DNA of 64,000 bases, from positions 93,129-157,128 of the forward strand of contig JAEZGH010000048.1 in the NCBI GenBank assembly GCA_023417065.1. The letters are read 5' to 3'. Shown here piece by piece: positions 50,664 to 59,444 of the stretch (positions are counted from its first letter, which is position 1; every line of letters starts with the position of its first letter). This stretch comes from Bacteroidota bacterium (lineage in GTDB: Bacteria; Bacteroidota; Bacteroidia; Cytophagales; Cyclobacteriaceae). The position numbers and the translations under genes are program-made. The notes under the pieces are model-generated. The model was not told the origin of the DNA. It did not search any database and saw only the letters and a program-made list of their open reading frames with translations.

Positions 50664-51605
50664 TCAGGAAGATGCTGATGGAACAGGGAACTCTATCTTT
50701 CGTTGAGAAATAGCTTTTTCATAGAGCATTAACATGATGCCATCTTTCAACCCCACTTCGGGAACCAGAATACGCTGGGCGTTGCTCCACTCCATAACTT
50801 TTCGGTAAATGTCAGTGGCAGGAATAATGACATCTGCGCGGTCAGGGTTCATTTGCAACTTGTAGATACGCTCTTCGATAGAGTACTGTGATATCATTTC
50901 GCGCAGGTCAATGATCTTCTCCAATGGCATGGTCCTGCCTGGCTTAAGACGGGCCAGCTCGAAGATTTTGCTGATGTTACCGCCTGTTCCCACGGCTGTA
51001 ATCTTCCCAAATGATTTCTTTACGTTCTCGCGAATCCAGTTCTCCATATCAGCCCAAATCACGGGGGAATCGTTGCGCTCCAGAACACGCACAGAACCAA
51101 TTTTGAATGAGCGTGTTTTGATTTTTTTTCCTCCGTAGTAGACGTTGAGTTCGGTGCTACCTCCGCCCACGTCGATGTGTATGTAAGCGCGATCGGTGAG
51201 ATAAGAACTAATTGCCTTGTTGATCATCTCGGCTTCGCGGTTTCCGTCGATGATTTCTATGGTCACGCCCAGTTCCTCAAATACCTGATTGGCGAGTTCA
51301 CTTCCGTTTTCGGATTCGCGCATTGCCGAGGTTGCACAGAACATGTAGTCATCGATCTCATACAGTTCAATAAGCAACTTGTACGCCCGCATCAGCTTTT
51401 TGAATTTTTCCTGACTCTTCGGGCTGATACGTCCGGACGAAAAAACGTCGTGTCCAAGGCGGAGAGGAAAACGGATGTATTCCAACTTTTTGAACAAAGG
51501 CCGTGTCTCATCTGTCGGGAGGACAGTCGAAACCTGAAACCGGATGGCATTTGAGCCAATATCGACGGCAGCGAACTTCAAATCGGTTTTCTTTTTACAG
51601 TCCAA
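50664..51605 (-). CDS. Ppx/GppA family exopolyphosphatase
   Basis: 313 residues, the short Ppx/GppA form without the C-terminal HD domain. 'LKFAAVDIGSNAIRFQVS', 'MFCATSAMRESENGSELANQ', 'YIHIDVGGGSTELNVYYGGK' and 'ITAVGTGGNISKIFELA' are the phosphate-binding loops of the actin-like ATPase fold. It removes terminal phosphate from polyphosphate and/or pppGpp. No ATG fits: the first in-frame codon after stops is the TTG at 51605 (TTG GAC TGT AAA), or another TTG eight codons later, so the true start is uncertain. Functionally paired with ppk1. Confidence 0.9.
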   Translation of the reverse strand: MDCKKKTDLKFAAVDIGSNAIRFQVSTVLPTDETRPLFKKLEYIRFPLRLGHDVFSSGRISPKSQEKFKKLMRAYKLLIELYEIDDYMFCATSAMRESENGSELANQVFEELGVTIEIIDGNREAEMINKAISSYLTDRAYIHIDVGGGSTELNVYYGGKKIKTRSFKIGSVRVLERNDSPVIWADMENWIRENVKKSFGKITAVGTGGNISKIFELARLKPGRTMPLEKIIDLREMISQYSIEERIYKLQMNPDRADVIIPATDIYRKVMEWSNAQRILVPEVGLKDGIMLMLYEKAISQRKIEFPVPSASS

Positions 51606-51659
51606 ACATACAACGATTAGGCCTTTATTTAAAACTCATCACGATTTAACCGAAGGGTT

Positions 51660-52199
51660 ATGACCGTTTCCTGCAAAGATCTCGTATATCTGCTATTCTT
51701 GACGCTCTGTATTTCAGGTTGTTGGGGTGAACCTGTCGACAGATGGGACGAAACGCCCACGCAGGGATACATCCCGGTTTACGCTTCATCCGAAGCTAAA
51801 CAGATCACCTTCGGCCCGCCGAGATTAGTTCGAAATCCAGGCAAGATCTTTTCCTATGGGAACCTCCTTTTTGTGAACGAAAAGAATGAAGGCATCCATG
51901 TATTCGACAACGAAGATGCAGTTCAACCGATTGCGCTGGGTTTCCTGAACATACTTGGTAATTCCGAAGTGGCTGTTCGCGATAGTGTGCTGTATGCCGA
52001 TCATGCAGGAAATATTGTCGCCATTGCAATCAATGATTTAAACGCTCCTGCTGTCCGGGGAACGCTTCCCCTGCAAAACTGGGATCTGGGAGTTCCGCCT
52101 CCACGAAATTCCAAATTTGAGTGTGTTGATCCTTCCAGGGGAGTTGTTGTAAACTGGAAATATGCTGAAGGGAAAGTTTTTGACTGTTATGCTTACTGA
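51660..52199 (+). CDS. lipoprotein with LVIVD-like repeats (first of three-gene cluster)
   Basis: 179 residues. Lipoprotein signal with lipobox LCISGC (Cys21). The body has propeller-like strands with the LVIVD flavour ('YGNLLFVNEKNEGIHVFDNE', 'VRDSVLYADHAGNIVAIAIN') found in Bacteroidota surface lipoproteins. Too short for a full propeller, so it may pair with the next product. Its last 11 bases overlap the next start. Precise function unknown. Confidence 0.78.
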   Translation: MTVSCKDLVYLLFLTLCISGCWGEPVDRWDETPTQGYIPVYASSEAKQITFGPPRLVRNPGKIFSYGNLLFVNEKNEGIHVFDNEDAVQPIALGFLNILGNSEVAVRDSVLYADHAGNIVAIAINDLNAPAVRGTLPLQNWDLGVPPPRNSKFECVDPSRGVVVNWKYAEGKVFDCYAY

Positions 52200-52941
52200 A
52201 ATCCGGAGCTTATTCGTATTCGCATTGCTGCTGTTAATCATGGGAGGCTGTGAAAATTCCTCGTCAGATGTGGCGGCAGGGCAGGGAGGATCAATGGCGA
52301 GATTCGCGATTCAGGATCAGCACCTGTATGTCGCTAACAACAAGACGATAGAAGTTTTCAGCATCGATGGAGATTCGTTCACAAAGGCAGGTGAGGTTGC
52401 GGTGGGGTTGGGTCTCGAAACTATCTTTGCGCGGGGCGAATATCTTTACCTGGGGGCAAATGACGCAATGTATATATATTCCATCGCGGAGCCCGCAACG
52501 CCTGAGTTTGTGTTTCGCTATTCACATATTGCGTCGTGTGATCCTGTCGTCGTACAGGGAACACGTGCCTACGTCACGCTCCGCGCAGGGAGCATCTGCA
52601 ACCGTGGCATAAATGCCCTTGAGATTTTAGACATCAGCGACCCCTACAATCCCAGGTTGATTTCCAACTATCCCATGACCTCGCCGCATGGCCTCGCGGT
52701 GAATGGTGACTACCTCTTCCTTTGTGAAGGCGAGGCGGGCCTGAAGGTCTTTGATATTTCGGATGAAACAAATATCAAACAACTGACATCCAGAAATGAC
52801 TTCTTTGCTTTCGACGTAATCGCGACGCCGTATAAAATAACCGTGACCGGCGAGGATGGGATATTTCAATTTGCCTATCCCCACGACGGGGAGTTTCTGA
52901 AATTCCTGAGCAAAATACCTGTAGAACGCGATCAGCTTTGA
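52189..52941 (+). CDS. LVIVD-repeat lipoprotein (second of cluster)
   Basis: 250 residues from the ATG at 52189; an ATG nine codons earlier is possible. Lipobox LIMGGC. LVIVD repeats: 'YVANNKTIEVFSIDGDSF', 'INALEILDISDPYNPRLISN', 'GLKVFDISDETNIKQLTS', which build a beta-propeller. It resembles the preceding product in type and may have arisen by duplication. Overlaps both neighbours (11 bp before, TTGA after), indicating tight co-translation. Likely faces the periplasm or surface; ligand unknown. Confidence 0.82.
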   Translation: MLTEIRSLFVFALLLLIMGGCENSSSDVAAGQGGSMARFAIQDQHLYVANNKTIEVFSIDGDSFTKAGEVAVGLGLETIFARGEYLYLGANDAMYIYSIAEPATPEFVFRYSHIASCDPVVVQGTRAYVTLRAGSICNRGINALEILDISDPYNPRLISNYPMTSPHGLAVNGDYLFLCEGEAGLKVFDISDETNIKQLTSRNDFFAFDVIATPYKITVTGEDGIFQFAYPHDGEFLKFLSKIPVERDQL

Positions 52942-53618
52942 GATACATTATTTTTGTCTTAGTTGTCTTGTCATCCGTTCCTGGCTTAAGTCAGGAACGG
53001 AATATGCCCCTGTTGAATGCAATTCCCGGACACGTCGTCAAGGCTAGTCCGTTGCACCTCCTCAATTTCTATCCTTCGGTTCAATTAGGTTACGAGGCAA
53101 ATGTGTACAGGCATTTTTCGGTTTTTGCCGAAGGAGGAGTAGTTGTTGGCCTTCATGATCAAAATGAACGTTTCCTCAATAAACGCGGTATGAAGCTCAA
53201 GCTTGAGCCTCGCTACTATTATTCGATAAGTCGAAATGGTCGCATACTCTGGTATGGTGCCACGGAGTTCTACTTCAACCAGGTTAAGTTTGACAGGAGG
53301 ACGATCCAGCGCGAATGCTTCGATCGCGATTGTCAGTTCCCCTTCGAAAGGCAGTACATTTTGCCAGGAAGGTACCGCGAATTTGGATTTGGTCTTAAAG
53401 GTGGAATGACCATAGCTTTCAATCGTGTTCTGCTCGACCTCAATACAGGTTTTGGTCTCAGGAATATCGATTATACCCTTCCGCAAACCTCAACCCTTAT
53501 AGACGATATCGATGGTTGGGGTCCCATTCCCAATGAAAAAGATCGTATTGCAGTGACACCCTTGCTGGGCATACGCATCGGTTACAGGCTCGACAAGCCA
53601 CGCATCGCGGCTGATTGA
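52938..53618 (+). CDS. exported beta-barrel-like protein (third of cluster), TTG start
   Basis: 226 residues starting at a TTG that overlaps the previous stop (TTGA at 52938-52941). This start is chosen because it yields a clean signal peptide (RYIIFVLVVLSSVPGLSQ); the next Met, at residue 23, would remove it. The mature part has amphipathic strands ('PSVQLGYEANVYRHFSVFAE', 'KLEPRYYYSISRNGRILWYG', 'FGFGLKGGMTIAFNRVLLDL', 'TPLLGIRIGYRL') of a small outer-membrane barrel. With the two lipoproteins it may form an envelope complex. Confidence 0.8.
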   Translation: MRYIIFVLVVLSSVPGLSQERNMPLLNAIPGHVVKASPLHLLNFYPSVQLGYEANVYRHFSVFAEGGVVVGLHDQNERFLNKRGMKLKLEPRYYYSISRNGRILWYGATEFYFNQVKFDRRTIQRECFDRDCQFPFERQYILPGRYREFGFGLKGGMTIAFNRVLLDLNTGFGLRNIDYTLPQTSTLIDDIDGWGPIPNEKDRIAVTPLLGIRIGYRLDKPRIAAD

Positions 53619-53708
53619 ACAATCTTTTATGGCAGACCGCTTCCAATATTTGATGTCACTCATCATCAGATTGGTTTTTTTGACTTCTATTCACTTTATT
53701 TGCAGCGC

Positions 53709-53845
53709 TTATCCAGAAAGACCGAGGGAATGGGCCCGATGACGTCTTAGCATCCTATCACGCCAACGGCGGATGTTGTGCTAAATCCCTTCTGCCTCCG
53801 GGCAGAGAAGATAGGCAACCCACCTCTTGCGGGCTCTTCTGGATA
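53709..53845 (+). promoter_or_regulatory. SAM-I-class (S-box) riboswitch upstream of metH
   Basis: P1 is formed by TATCCAGAA (53710-53718) and TTCTGGATA (53837-53845), 9 bp. Inside lie the S-box blocks CCGAGGGAATGGGCCCGATG, ACGTCTTAGCATCC, GTGCTAAATCCC and a P4 hairpin (TCTGCC/GGCAGA), then GATAGGCAACC. Order and spacing match the SAM-I fold as found in Bacteroidota. It should sense S-adenosylmethionine. AGAAGAGC right before the metH ATG (53858-53865) is exactly complementary to GCTCTTCT (53833-53840), suggesting translational control. No terminator hairpin follows. Confidence 0.9.
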
Positions 53846-53865
53846 CAGGCATAACAAAGAAGAGC

Positions 53866-54867
53866 ATGAACATCCACGAAATTCTCAGACAGCGTATTAT
53901 GGTGCTCGACGGCGCCATGGGTACGATGATACAACGTTACAAACTTGAAGAAAAAGACTTCAAGGGGGATCGTTTTAAAGATCATCCCTATCCCCTGAAG
54001 GGCAACAACGATATCCTCTCGATTACACGTCCCGATATAATTGAAGCCATACATCGCGAGTACCTTCAGGCTGGTGCTGATATTATTGAAACCAATACGT
54101 TCAGTGCTACGACCATTGCGCAGGCAGATTACCATCTGGAAGACGCTGTGTACGACATCAACTATGAGTCAGCAAAGGTTGCCAGGAAGGTTGCTGATGA
54201 ATTTACACATAAGGACCCGTCCAGGCCACGCTTTGTCGCCGGTGCTATGGGGCCAACCAACAAAGTTGCTTCGCTCTCTCCGGATGTGAACAATCCTGGA
54301 TATCGCGCGATTACTTTCGATGAGCTGACTGTGGCCTATAAACAACAGGCTTCCGCTTTGCTTGACGGTGGCGCACATGTCCTGCTGCTCGAAACCATAA
54401 CGGACACACTGAACACCAAGGCTGCGCTGTTCGCGATTCAGGAAATCTTTGAAGAACGGAATGTCGAAGTTCCCATTATGGTCAGCGGAACCATCACTGA
54501 CGCCAGTGGTCGTACGCTGTCGGGTCAGACTACCGAAGCCTTTCTCGTGTCAGTGTCGCATGTCCCGCTGTTGAGTATTGGTTTAAACTGCGCACTCGGC
54601 GCAGACATGCTTCGCCCGTATCTCCAGGTGCTCAATGAAAACGCTCCGTTCTTTGTGAGCGCCTATCCCAATGCAGGCCTGCCGAATGCTTTTGGTCACT
54701 ACGATCAGACTCCGGAAGAGATGGCCGCACTCGTGGAAGAATACCTGCGTGAAGGTTTAGTAAACATCGTCGGCGGATGCTGCGGCACAACGCCAGACCA
54801 TATACGCGTTATTGCCGATCTGGCAAAAAAATATAAACCCAGACAGATACCAGTTACACATGAGTAG
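53866..54867 (+). CDS. metH: methionine synthase, homocysteine-binding polypeptide (MetH N-terminal module)
   Basis: 333 residues from the ATG at 53866. 'RIMVLDGAMGTMIQRYKLEE', 'GADIIETNTFSATTIAQADY', 'GLNCALGADMLRPYLQ' with a zinc-ligand Cys and 'VNIVGGCCGTTPDHIRVI' with the other two Cys give a complete homocysteine-methyltransferase barrel. In most bacteria this is the first module of one 1200-residue MetH; here it is a separate protein whose stop lies 8 bp inside the next gene. It binds homocysteine and accepts methyl from the cobalamin subunit. Under the SAM riboswitch. Confidence 0.95.
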   Translation: MNIHEILRQRIMVLDGAMGTMIQRYKLEEKDFKGDRFKDHPYPLKGNNDILSITRPDIIEAIHREYLQAGADIIETNTFSATTIAQADYHLEDAVYDINYESAKVARKVADEFTHKDPSRPRFVAGAMGPTNKVASLSPDVNNPGYRAITFDELTVAYKQQASALLDGGAHVLLLETITDTLNTKAALFAIQEIFEERNVEVPIMVSGTITDASGRTLSGQTTEAFLVSVSHVPLLSIGLNCALGADMLRPYLQVLNENAPFFVSAYPNAGLPNAFGHYDQTPEEMAALVEEYLREGLVNIVGGCCGTTPDHIRVIADLAKKYKPRQIPVTHE

Positions 54868-57544
54868 ATACTTGCAGCTGAGCGGCCTCGAAGCCGTTAC
54901 GATTTCTCCCGCATCTAACTTTGTAAACATAGGTGAACGCACCAATGTTACCGGTTCGGCGCGATTCCTGAAGCTTATCAAGGAAGACAAGTTTGAAGAA
55001 GCGCTTGAAGTTGCTTTGGATCAGGTACGGGGAGGTGCCCAGGTCATCGACGTCAACATGGACGAGGGGATGCTCGATTCGAAAGCTGCCATGGTGAGAT
55101 ACCTCAATCTGATGGCTTCAGAACCGGAGATAGCACGTATACCGGTGATGATCGACTCATCCAAATGGGAAGTCATTGAAGCAGGTCTTAAATGTCTTCA
55201 GGGAAAGGGTATCGTAAACTCGATAAGTCTCAAGGGGGGAGAAGAAGAATTTCTGCGTCAGGCGAAACTTGTGAGGCGCTACGGTGCAGCGGTTGTGGTG
55301 ATGGCTTTTGATGAAGCCGGCCAGGCCGACACGTTTGAACGTCGAATATCCATCTGCAAGCGCGCCTATGATCTGCTGGTTAACGTGGTTAAGTTTCCCC
55401 CGCAGGACATCATCTTTGATCCGAATATTTTTCCGGTAGCTACAGGCATTGAAGAACATCGCAACTACGCGCTTGATTTCTTCAGGGCTGCTGAGTGGAT
55501 TCGGAAAAACCTCCCACATGCTCACGTGAGCGGAGGCGTCAGCAACGTCTCGTTTTCCTTCCGCGGAAATCAGAAGGTTCGCGAAGCCATGCACGCCGCG
55601 TTTCTTTATCATGCTATTCGCCACGGTATGGATATGGGCATCGTGAACCCGACGATGCTTGAAGTTTACGACGAGATCGACAAGGAACTCCTCGAAAGGG
55701 TGGAAGATGTACTGCTCAACCGCCGTGACGATGCAACGGAACGCCTGCTGGAGTTTGCTGAGACTTTCAAAGGCTCGGTAAAGAAAAAGGAACAGGACGA
55801 CGAGTGGCGCAAAGGCACCGTTGAAGAAAGGCTCTCGCATGCGCTTGTTAAAGGCATCATCGACTTTATCGATCAGGATACTGAGGAAGCCCGCCAGAAA
55901 TATGGGCGACCTCTCCATGTCATTGAAGGACCTTTGATGGCCGGTATGAATGTAGTCGGTGATCTTTTCGGAGCAGGGAAGATGTTCCTTCCCCAGGTGG
56001 TTAAAAGTGCCCGCGTTATGAAAAAATCAGTTGCGTACCTTGAACCATTTCTGATTCAGGAGCGCGATGCCGCAAGGGCTGCAAACGCGGCTTTCGAAGA
56101 GGCAAAGCCACCAAAGGTATTGCTCGCAACAGTAAAGGGTGACGTTCACGATATAGGCAAGAACATCGTAGGGGTCGTTCTTGCGTGCAACAACTACGAG
56201 GTCGTCGACCTCGGTGTAATGGTTCCAACCGAAAAGATCATTGAGGCAGCGAAGAAAGAAAAGGTTGACGTCGTCGGACTGAGTGGTCTGATTACGCCTT
56301 CCCTTGACGAAATGGTTCACGTTGCCAAGGAAATGCAGCGTGAAAAACTCGACCTTCCACTCCTGATCGGAGGTGCCACAACATCGAAGATACATACTGC
56401 CGTAAAGGTTGACCCTGTATACGATGGTCCGGTAGTGCACGTGCTCGATGCATCCCGCTCTGTACCCGTGGTAAGCGAACTTATCAGTCCCGAAACGCGG
56501 AAGACTTTCACCGAAAGGATCAAAGGCGAATATGAGAAGCTCAGAACCGACCACGAAGGACGCAAGCAGGGAAAGAACCTTATTCCATTGGAACAGGCGC
56601 GGAGAAATCCTGTGCAAATCGACTGGACGAATACAGTTTATACAGAACCGGCATTTATAGGTCGCAAGGAGCTTCTGAACTATCCGCTGGACGAGATTCG
56701 CGGGTACATTGACTGGACGCCGTTCTTCCAGACATGGATGCTTGCGGGGCGTTATCCCAATATATTTAAAGACGAGGTGGTAGGAGAGGAAGCAAAACGC
56801 CTCTTCGATGATGCCAACAAGTTTCTCGACGACATTGTAGCAAATAAGTTGCTCCAGGCAAATGCAGTTCTGGCTTTCTACCCCGCGGTAAGCAGGGGCG
56901 ACGACGTGGTCTTGTATAAAGACAAGTCACGGTCCGAAGAACTCGCTACTGTTCACTTCCTGCGACAGCAGAACCGCAAGGCGCAAAACCTGCCTAATTT
57001 CTGTCTCGCAGATTTTGTATCGCCAGATGAAGGCAAAGATCATTTCGGGTTATTCGCCGTCACCGCGGGACACGGGCTTGAACCGTTGATCGAAAAGTAC
57101 AGCGCAGACCATAACGACTATGCAGTAATCATGGTTAAGGCCTTGGCCGACAGACTCGCAGAGGCGTTTGCCGAACTTTTGCATCACAAAGTAAGGAAGG
57201 AATACTGGGGATATGCGCCTGACGAACAGCTTTCCAATGAAGATCTTATTGATGAGAAGTATATTGGAATACGACCTGCGCCGGGATACCCGGCATGTCC
57301 CGATCATACCGAAAAGGCGACGCTGTTTTCTATCCTCGATACGAAGAATGCAGGTATTGAACTGACAGAGTCATTCGCGATGTTCCCCGGAGCTTCCGTA
57401 AGCGGGTATTATCTGGCAAACCCGGCATGCCGATACTTCGGGCTCGGGAAAATCGAAAAAGACCAGGTGGTTGATTACGCCCGACGGAAAAATATGCCGG
57501 TGGAAGAAGTAGAGCGATGGCTCGCCTCTGTACTGGCCTATTAA
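54860..57544 (+). CDS. metH: methionine synthase, folate/cobalamin/activation polypeptide (MetH C-terminal modules)
   Basis: 894 residues from the ATG at 54860. Pterin-binding domain (1-300: 'FVNIGERTNVTGSARFLKLI', 'QVIDVNMDEGMLDSKAAMVR'); cobalamin cap and B12-binding domain (about 315-560: 'VKGDVHDIGKNIVGVVL' with the DxHxxG axial histidine, 'VVGLSGLITPSLDEMVHVAK'); AdoMet-binding reactivation domain (about 570-894: 'GYAPDEQLSNEDL', 'GIRPAPGYPACPDHTEK', 'MFPGASVSGYYLANP'). It takes methyl from 5-methyl-THF to cobalamin and then to homocysteine bound on the partner polypeptide. B12-dependence of this organism's methionine synthesis is implied. Confidence 0.96.
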   Translation: MSRYLQLSGLEAVTISPASNFVNIGERTNVTGSARFLKLIKEDKFEEALEVALDQVRGGAQVIDVNMDEGMLDSKAAMVRYLNLMASEPEIARIPVMIDSSKWEVIEAGLKCLQGKGIVNSISLKGGEEEFLRQAKLVRRYGAAVVVMAFDEAGQADTFERRISICKRAYDLLVNVVKFPPQDIIFDPNIFPVATGIEEHRNYALDFFRAAEWIRKNLPHAHVSGGVSNVSFSFRGNQKVREAMHAAFLYHAIRHGMDMGIVNPTMLEVYDEIDKELLERVEDVLLNRRDDATERLLEFAETFKGSVKKKEQDDEWRKGTVEERLSHALVKGIIDFIDQDTEEARQKYGRPLHVIEGPLMAGMNVVGDLFGAGKMFLPQVVKSARVMKKSVAYLEPFLIQERDAARAANAAFEEAKPPKVLLATVKGDVHDIGKNIVGVVLACNNYEVVDLGVMVPTEKIIEAAKKEKVDVVGLSGLITPSLDEMVHVAKEMQREKLDLPLLIGGATTSKIHTAVKVDPVYDGPVVHVLDASRSVPVVSELISPETRKTFTERIKGEYEKLRTDHEGRKQGKNLIPLEQARRNPVQIDWTNTVYTEPAFIGRKELLNYPLDEIRGYIDWTPFFQTWMLAGRYPNIFKDEVVGEEAKRLFDDANKFLDDIVANKLLQANAVLAFYPAVSRGDDVVLYKDKSRSEELATVHFLRQQNRKAQNLPNFCLADFVSPDEGKDHFGLFAVTAGHGLEPLIEKYSADHNDYAVIMVKALADRLAEAFAELLHHKVRKEYWGYAPDEQLSNEDLIDEKYIGIRPAPGYPACPDHTEKATLFSILDTKNAGIELTESFAMFPGASVSGYYLANPACRYFGLGKIEKDQVVDYARRKNMPVEEVERWLASVLAY

Positions 57545-57588
57545 TTGAATGTGTCTGATATCAAACGTTAAAACTGAGGGACAAAAAT

Positions 57589-57596
57589 TATATTTG
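57589..57596 (+). promoter_or_regulatory. candidate metF promoter -7 box (TATATTTG)
   Basis: Exact TAnnTTTG in the 91-bp gap between metH and metF, 40-47 bp before the metF ATG, so metF may also be transcribed on its own, outside SAM riboswitch control. No matching -33 element. Confidence 0.4.
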
Positions 57597-57635
57597 AGAC
57601 GTGTCACCTGGTAAGTAGTGTAAGCTGAAACAATA

Positions 57636-58592
57636 ATGAAAGTAACGGACCATATTAAGAACGCGAAGGGAAAAACCCTGTTCACTATTGAGATACTTCC
57701 TCCATTGAAGGGGGAGAATATTAAGAACCTGTTCAATAACATTGATCCGCTGATGGAGTTCAAACCTCCGTTTATTGATGTTACCTACCACCGCGAGGAA
57801 TACGTTTACAAAAAGAAAGAAGGCGGATTACTGGAGAAGCGTTCTACGCGAAAACGCCCGGGCACGGTTGGAATTTGTGCCGCTATTCAAAATCATTACA
57901 AGATCGATACAGTACCCCATATCATCTGCGGTGGTTTCAATAAGGAGGAAACCGAAAACGCCCTGATTGATTTGCACTTCCTTGGAATTGATAACGTGCT
58001 TGTGCTACAGGGCGACGGTATAAAGAATGAAGGACGGTTTGTTCCCGAACCCGATGGTCACCGGTTTGCATCAGAGTTATTGCAACAAGTGGTAAGCATG
58101 AATCACGGACAGTTTCTCGACGAAGACCTTCAGAATACAACACCGACAAATTTCTGCATTGGCGTAGCCGGTTATCCGGAGAAACATTTTGCAGCTCCCA
58201 ATTTGAAGACGGATCTCAAGTATCTGAAGTTGAAAGTTGACCTCGGCGCGGAATATATTGTTACGCAAATGTTCTTCAACAACAAAGTGTTTTTTGATTT
58301 CGTCGACAGGTGCAGGGCTGCAGGGATCAACGTTCCCATAATTCCGGGAATAAAACCCATCACGACGAAGAGTCAGGTTAGCATTTTGCCCACGACGTTT
58401 CATATCGACATTCCGGAAGACCTTGCCGACGAGGTAGAACAATGCAAGGATAACGCAGCTGTGAAGGAGGTCGGTATCCGCTGGTGTATTGAACAGTCGC
58501 GCGAGCTGATGCAGCATGGCGTGCCGACACTTCACTACTACTCAATGGGCAAGTCTGACCCAATTTTCCGTATTGCAAAAGAACTGTTTTAA
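57636..58592 (+). CDS. metF: 5,10-methylenetetrahydrofolate reductase
   Basis: 318 residues, the size of bacterial MetF. 'LFTIEILPPLKGENIKNLFN' with the catalytic Glu, 'PPFIDVTYHREE', 'HIICGGFNKEETENALIDLH', 'NVLVLQGDG', 'IVTQMFFNNKVFFDFVDRCR' and 'INVPIIPGIKPITTKSQV' match the flavoprotein barrel. It reduces methylene-THF to methyl-THF, the methyl donor for MetH directly upstream. Confidence 0.97.
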   Translation: MKVTDHIKNAKGKTLFTIEILPPLKGENIKNLFNNIDPLMEFKPPFIDVTYHREEYVYKKKEGGLLEKRSTRKRPGTVGICAAIQNHYKIDTVPHIICGGFNKEETENALIDLHFLGIDNVLVLQGDGIKNEGRFVPEPDGHRFASELLQQVVSMNHGQFLDEDLQNTTPTNFCIGVAGYPEKHFAAPNLKTDLKYLKLKVDLGAEYIVTQMFFNNKVFFDFVDRCRAAGINVPIIPGIKPITTKSQVSILPTTFHIDIPEDLADEVEQCKDNAAVKEVGIRWCIEQSRELMQHGVPTLHYYSMGKSDPIFRIAKELF

Positions 58593-58604
58593 TCTGGTGA
58601 AGTG

Positions 58605-59444
58605 ATGTCGGTGCCTGTTAGAAGATTCAGTCTCATCTGTACGGATATAGATGGTACGCTGTTAAATACTGAAAGACAATTATCGGACGAAACGAAGGCG
58701 GCTTTCCGCGGCGTTGATGATTCTGTCCGTGTAATTCTGGCCTCGTCGCGAATGCCCTCGGCGATGCGCCACCTGCAGGCAGAGCTTGGGCGATTATACG
58801 AACCGCTGATATGTTACAACGGTGGATATATTGTTCACTACGAGGATGATCAAATCCACGAGATTGATTCCACAACCATTCCGTTGTCTGTGGTAAAAGG
58901 AATTTGCGGGCTTGCATCCAGTGACGTACATGTGAGCCTTTATCACAAGGACGAATGGTATGCGCCGCAATGGGATTCCTGGACGGAGCGCGAGTCTCGT
59001 ATTACGAAGGTAGATCCCGTGATCCGGTCCAACAAAGTTGTTATTTCAGAATGGGCCGGCGATAATAAGGGAGCTCACAAAGTGATGTGTATGGGCCCCG
59101 AAGAAGAGATTGATAAGCTTGAAGGCCAGCTTAATCAACAATTTGGTAACGATATTCACGTCTATCGTTCGCGGCCGTCGTATCTCGAACTCGCACCGAT
59201 CGCGGTTTCGAAAGGATTGGGACTTGAGTTGCTGATTACGCGGCAATATTCGTTTGGTATGGATGCTGTGATTGCATTTGGCGACAACTACAATGATGTC
59301 GACCTTCTCAAACGAGCAGGGCATGGTGTGGCAGTGGCGAATTCACGTGATGTTGTGCTTGAGATCGCTAACGAGGTAACCGTTGACAGCAAGGAAGACG
59401 GCGTAGCCAGGGTAATCAGGAAGTATTTCAACCAGGGAAGATAA
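58605..59444 (+). CDS. Cof-type HAD phosphatase
   Basis: 279 residues from the ATG at 58605 (a GTG precedes it by one codon). HAD motif I LICTDIDGTLLNTE, motif II VILASSRMPSAM, a C2B cap, and motif IV 'AVIAFGDNYNDVDLLKRAGH' with 'GVAVANSRDVVLEIANEVT'. Cof-type enzymes dephosphorylate sugar phosphates, FMN/PLP or similar; substrate open. The motif II/III region is standard. Its 3' end overlaps the convergent Nudix gene by 17 bp. Confidence 0.94.
   Translation: MSVPVRRFSLICTDIDGTLLNTERQLSDETKAAFRGVDDSVRVILASSRMPSAMRHLQAELGRLYEPLICYNGGYIVHYEDDQIHEIDSTTIPLSVVKGICGLASSDVHVSLYHKDEWYAPQWDSWTERESRITKVDPVIRSNKVVISEWAGDNKGAHKVMCMGPEEEIDKLEGQLNQQFGNDIHVYRSRPSYLELAPIAVSKGLGLELLITRQYSFGMDAVIAFGDNYNDVDLLKRAGHGVAVANSRDVVLEIANEVTVDSKEDGVARVIRKYFNQGR

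Noticed and set aside
50395..50706. 103-residue frame upstream of ppx
   Set aside because: Overlaps the inverted-repeat promoter region and the ppx end; no recognisable pattern and codon use unlike neighbours.
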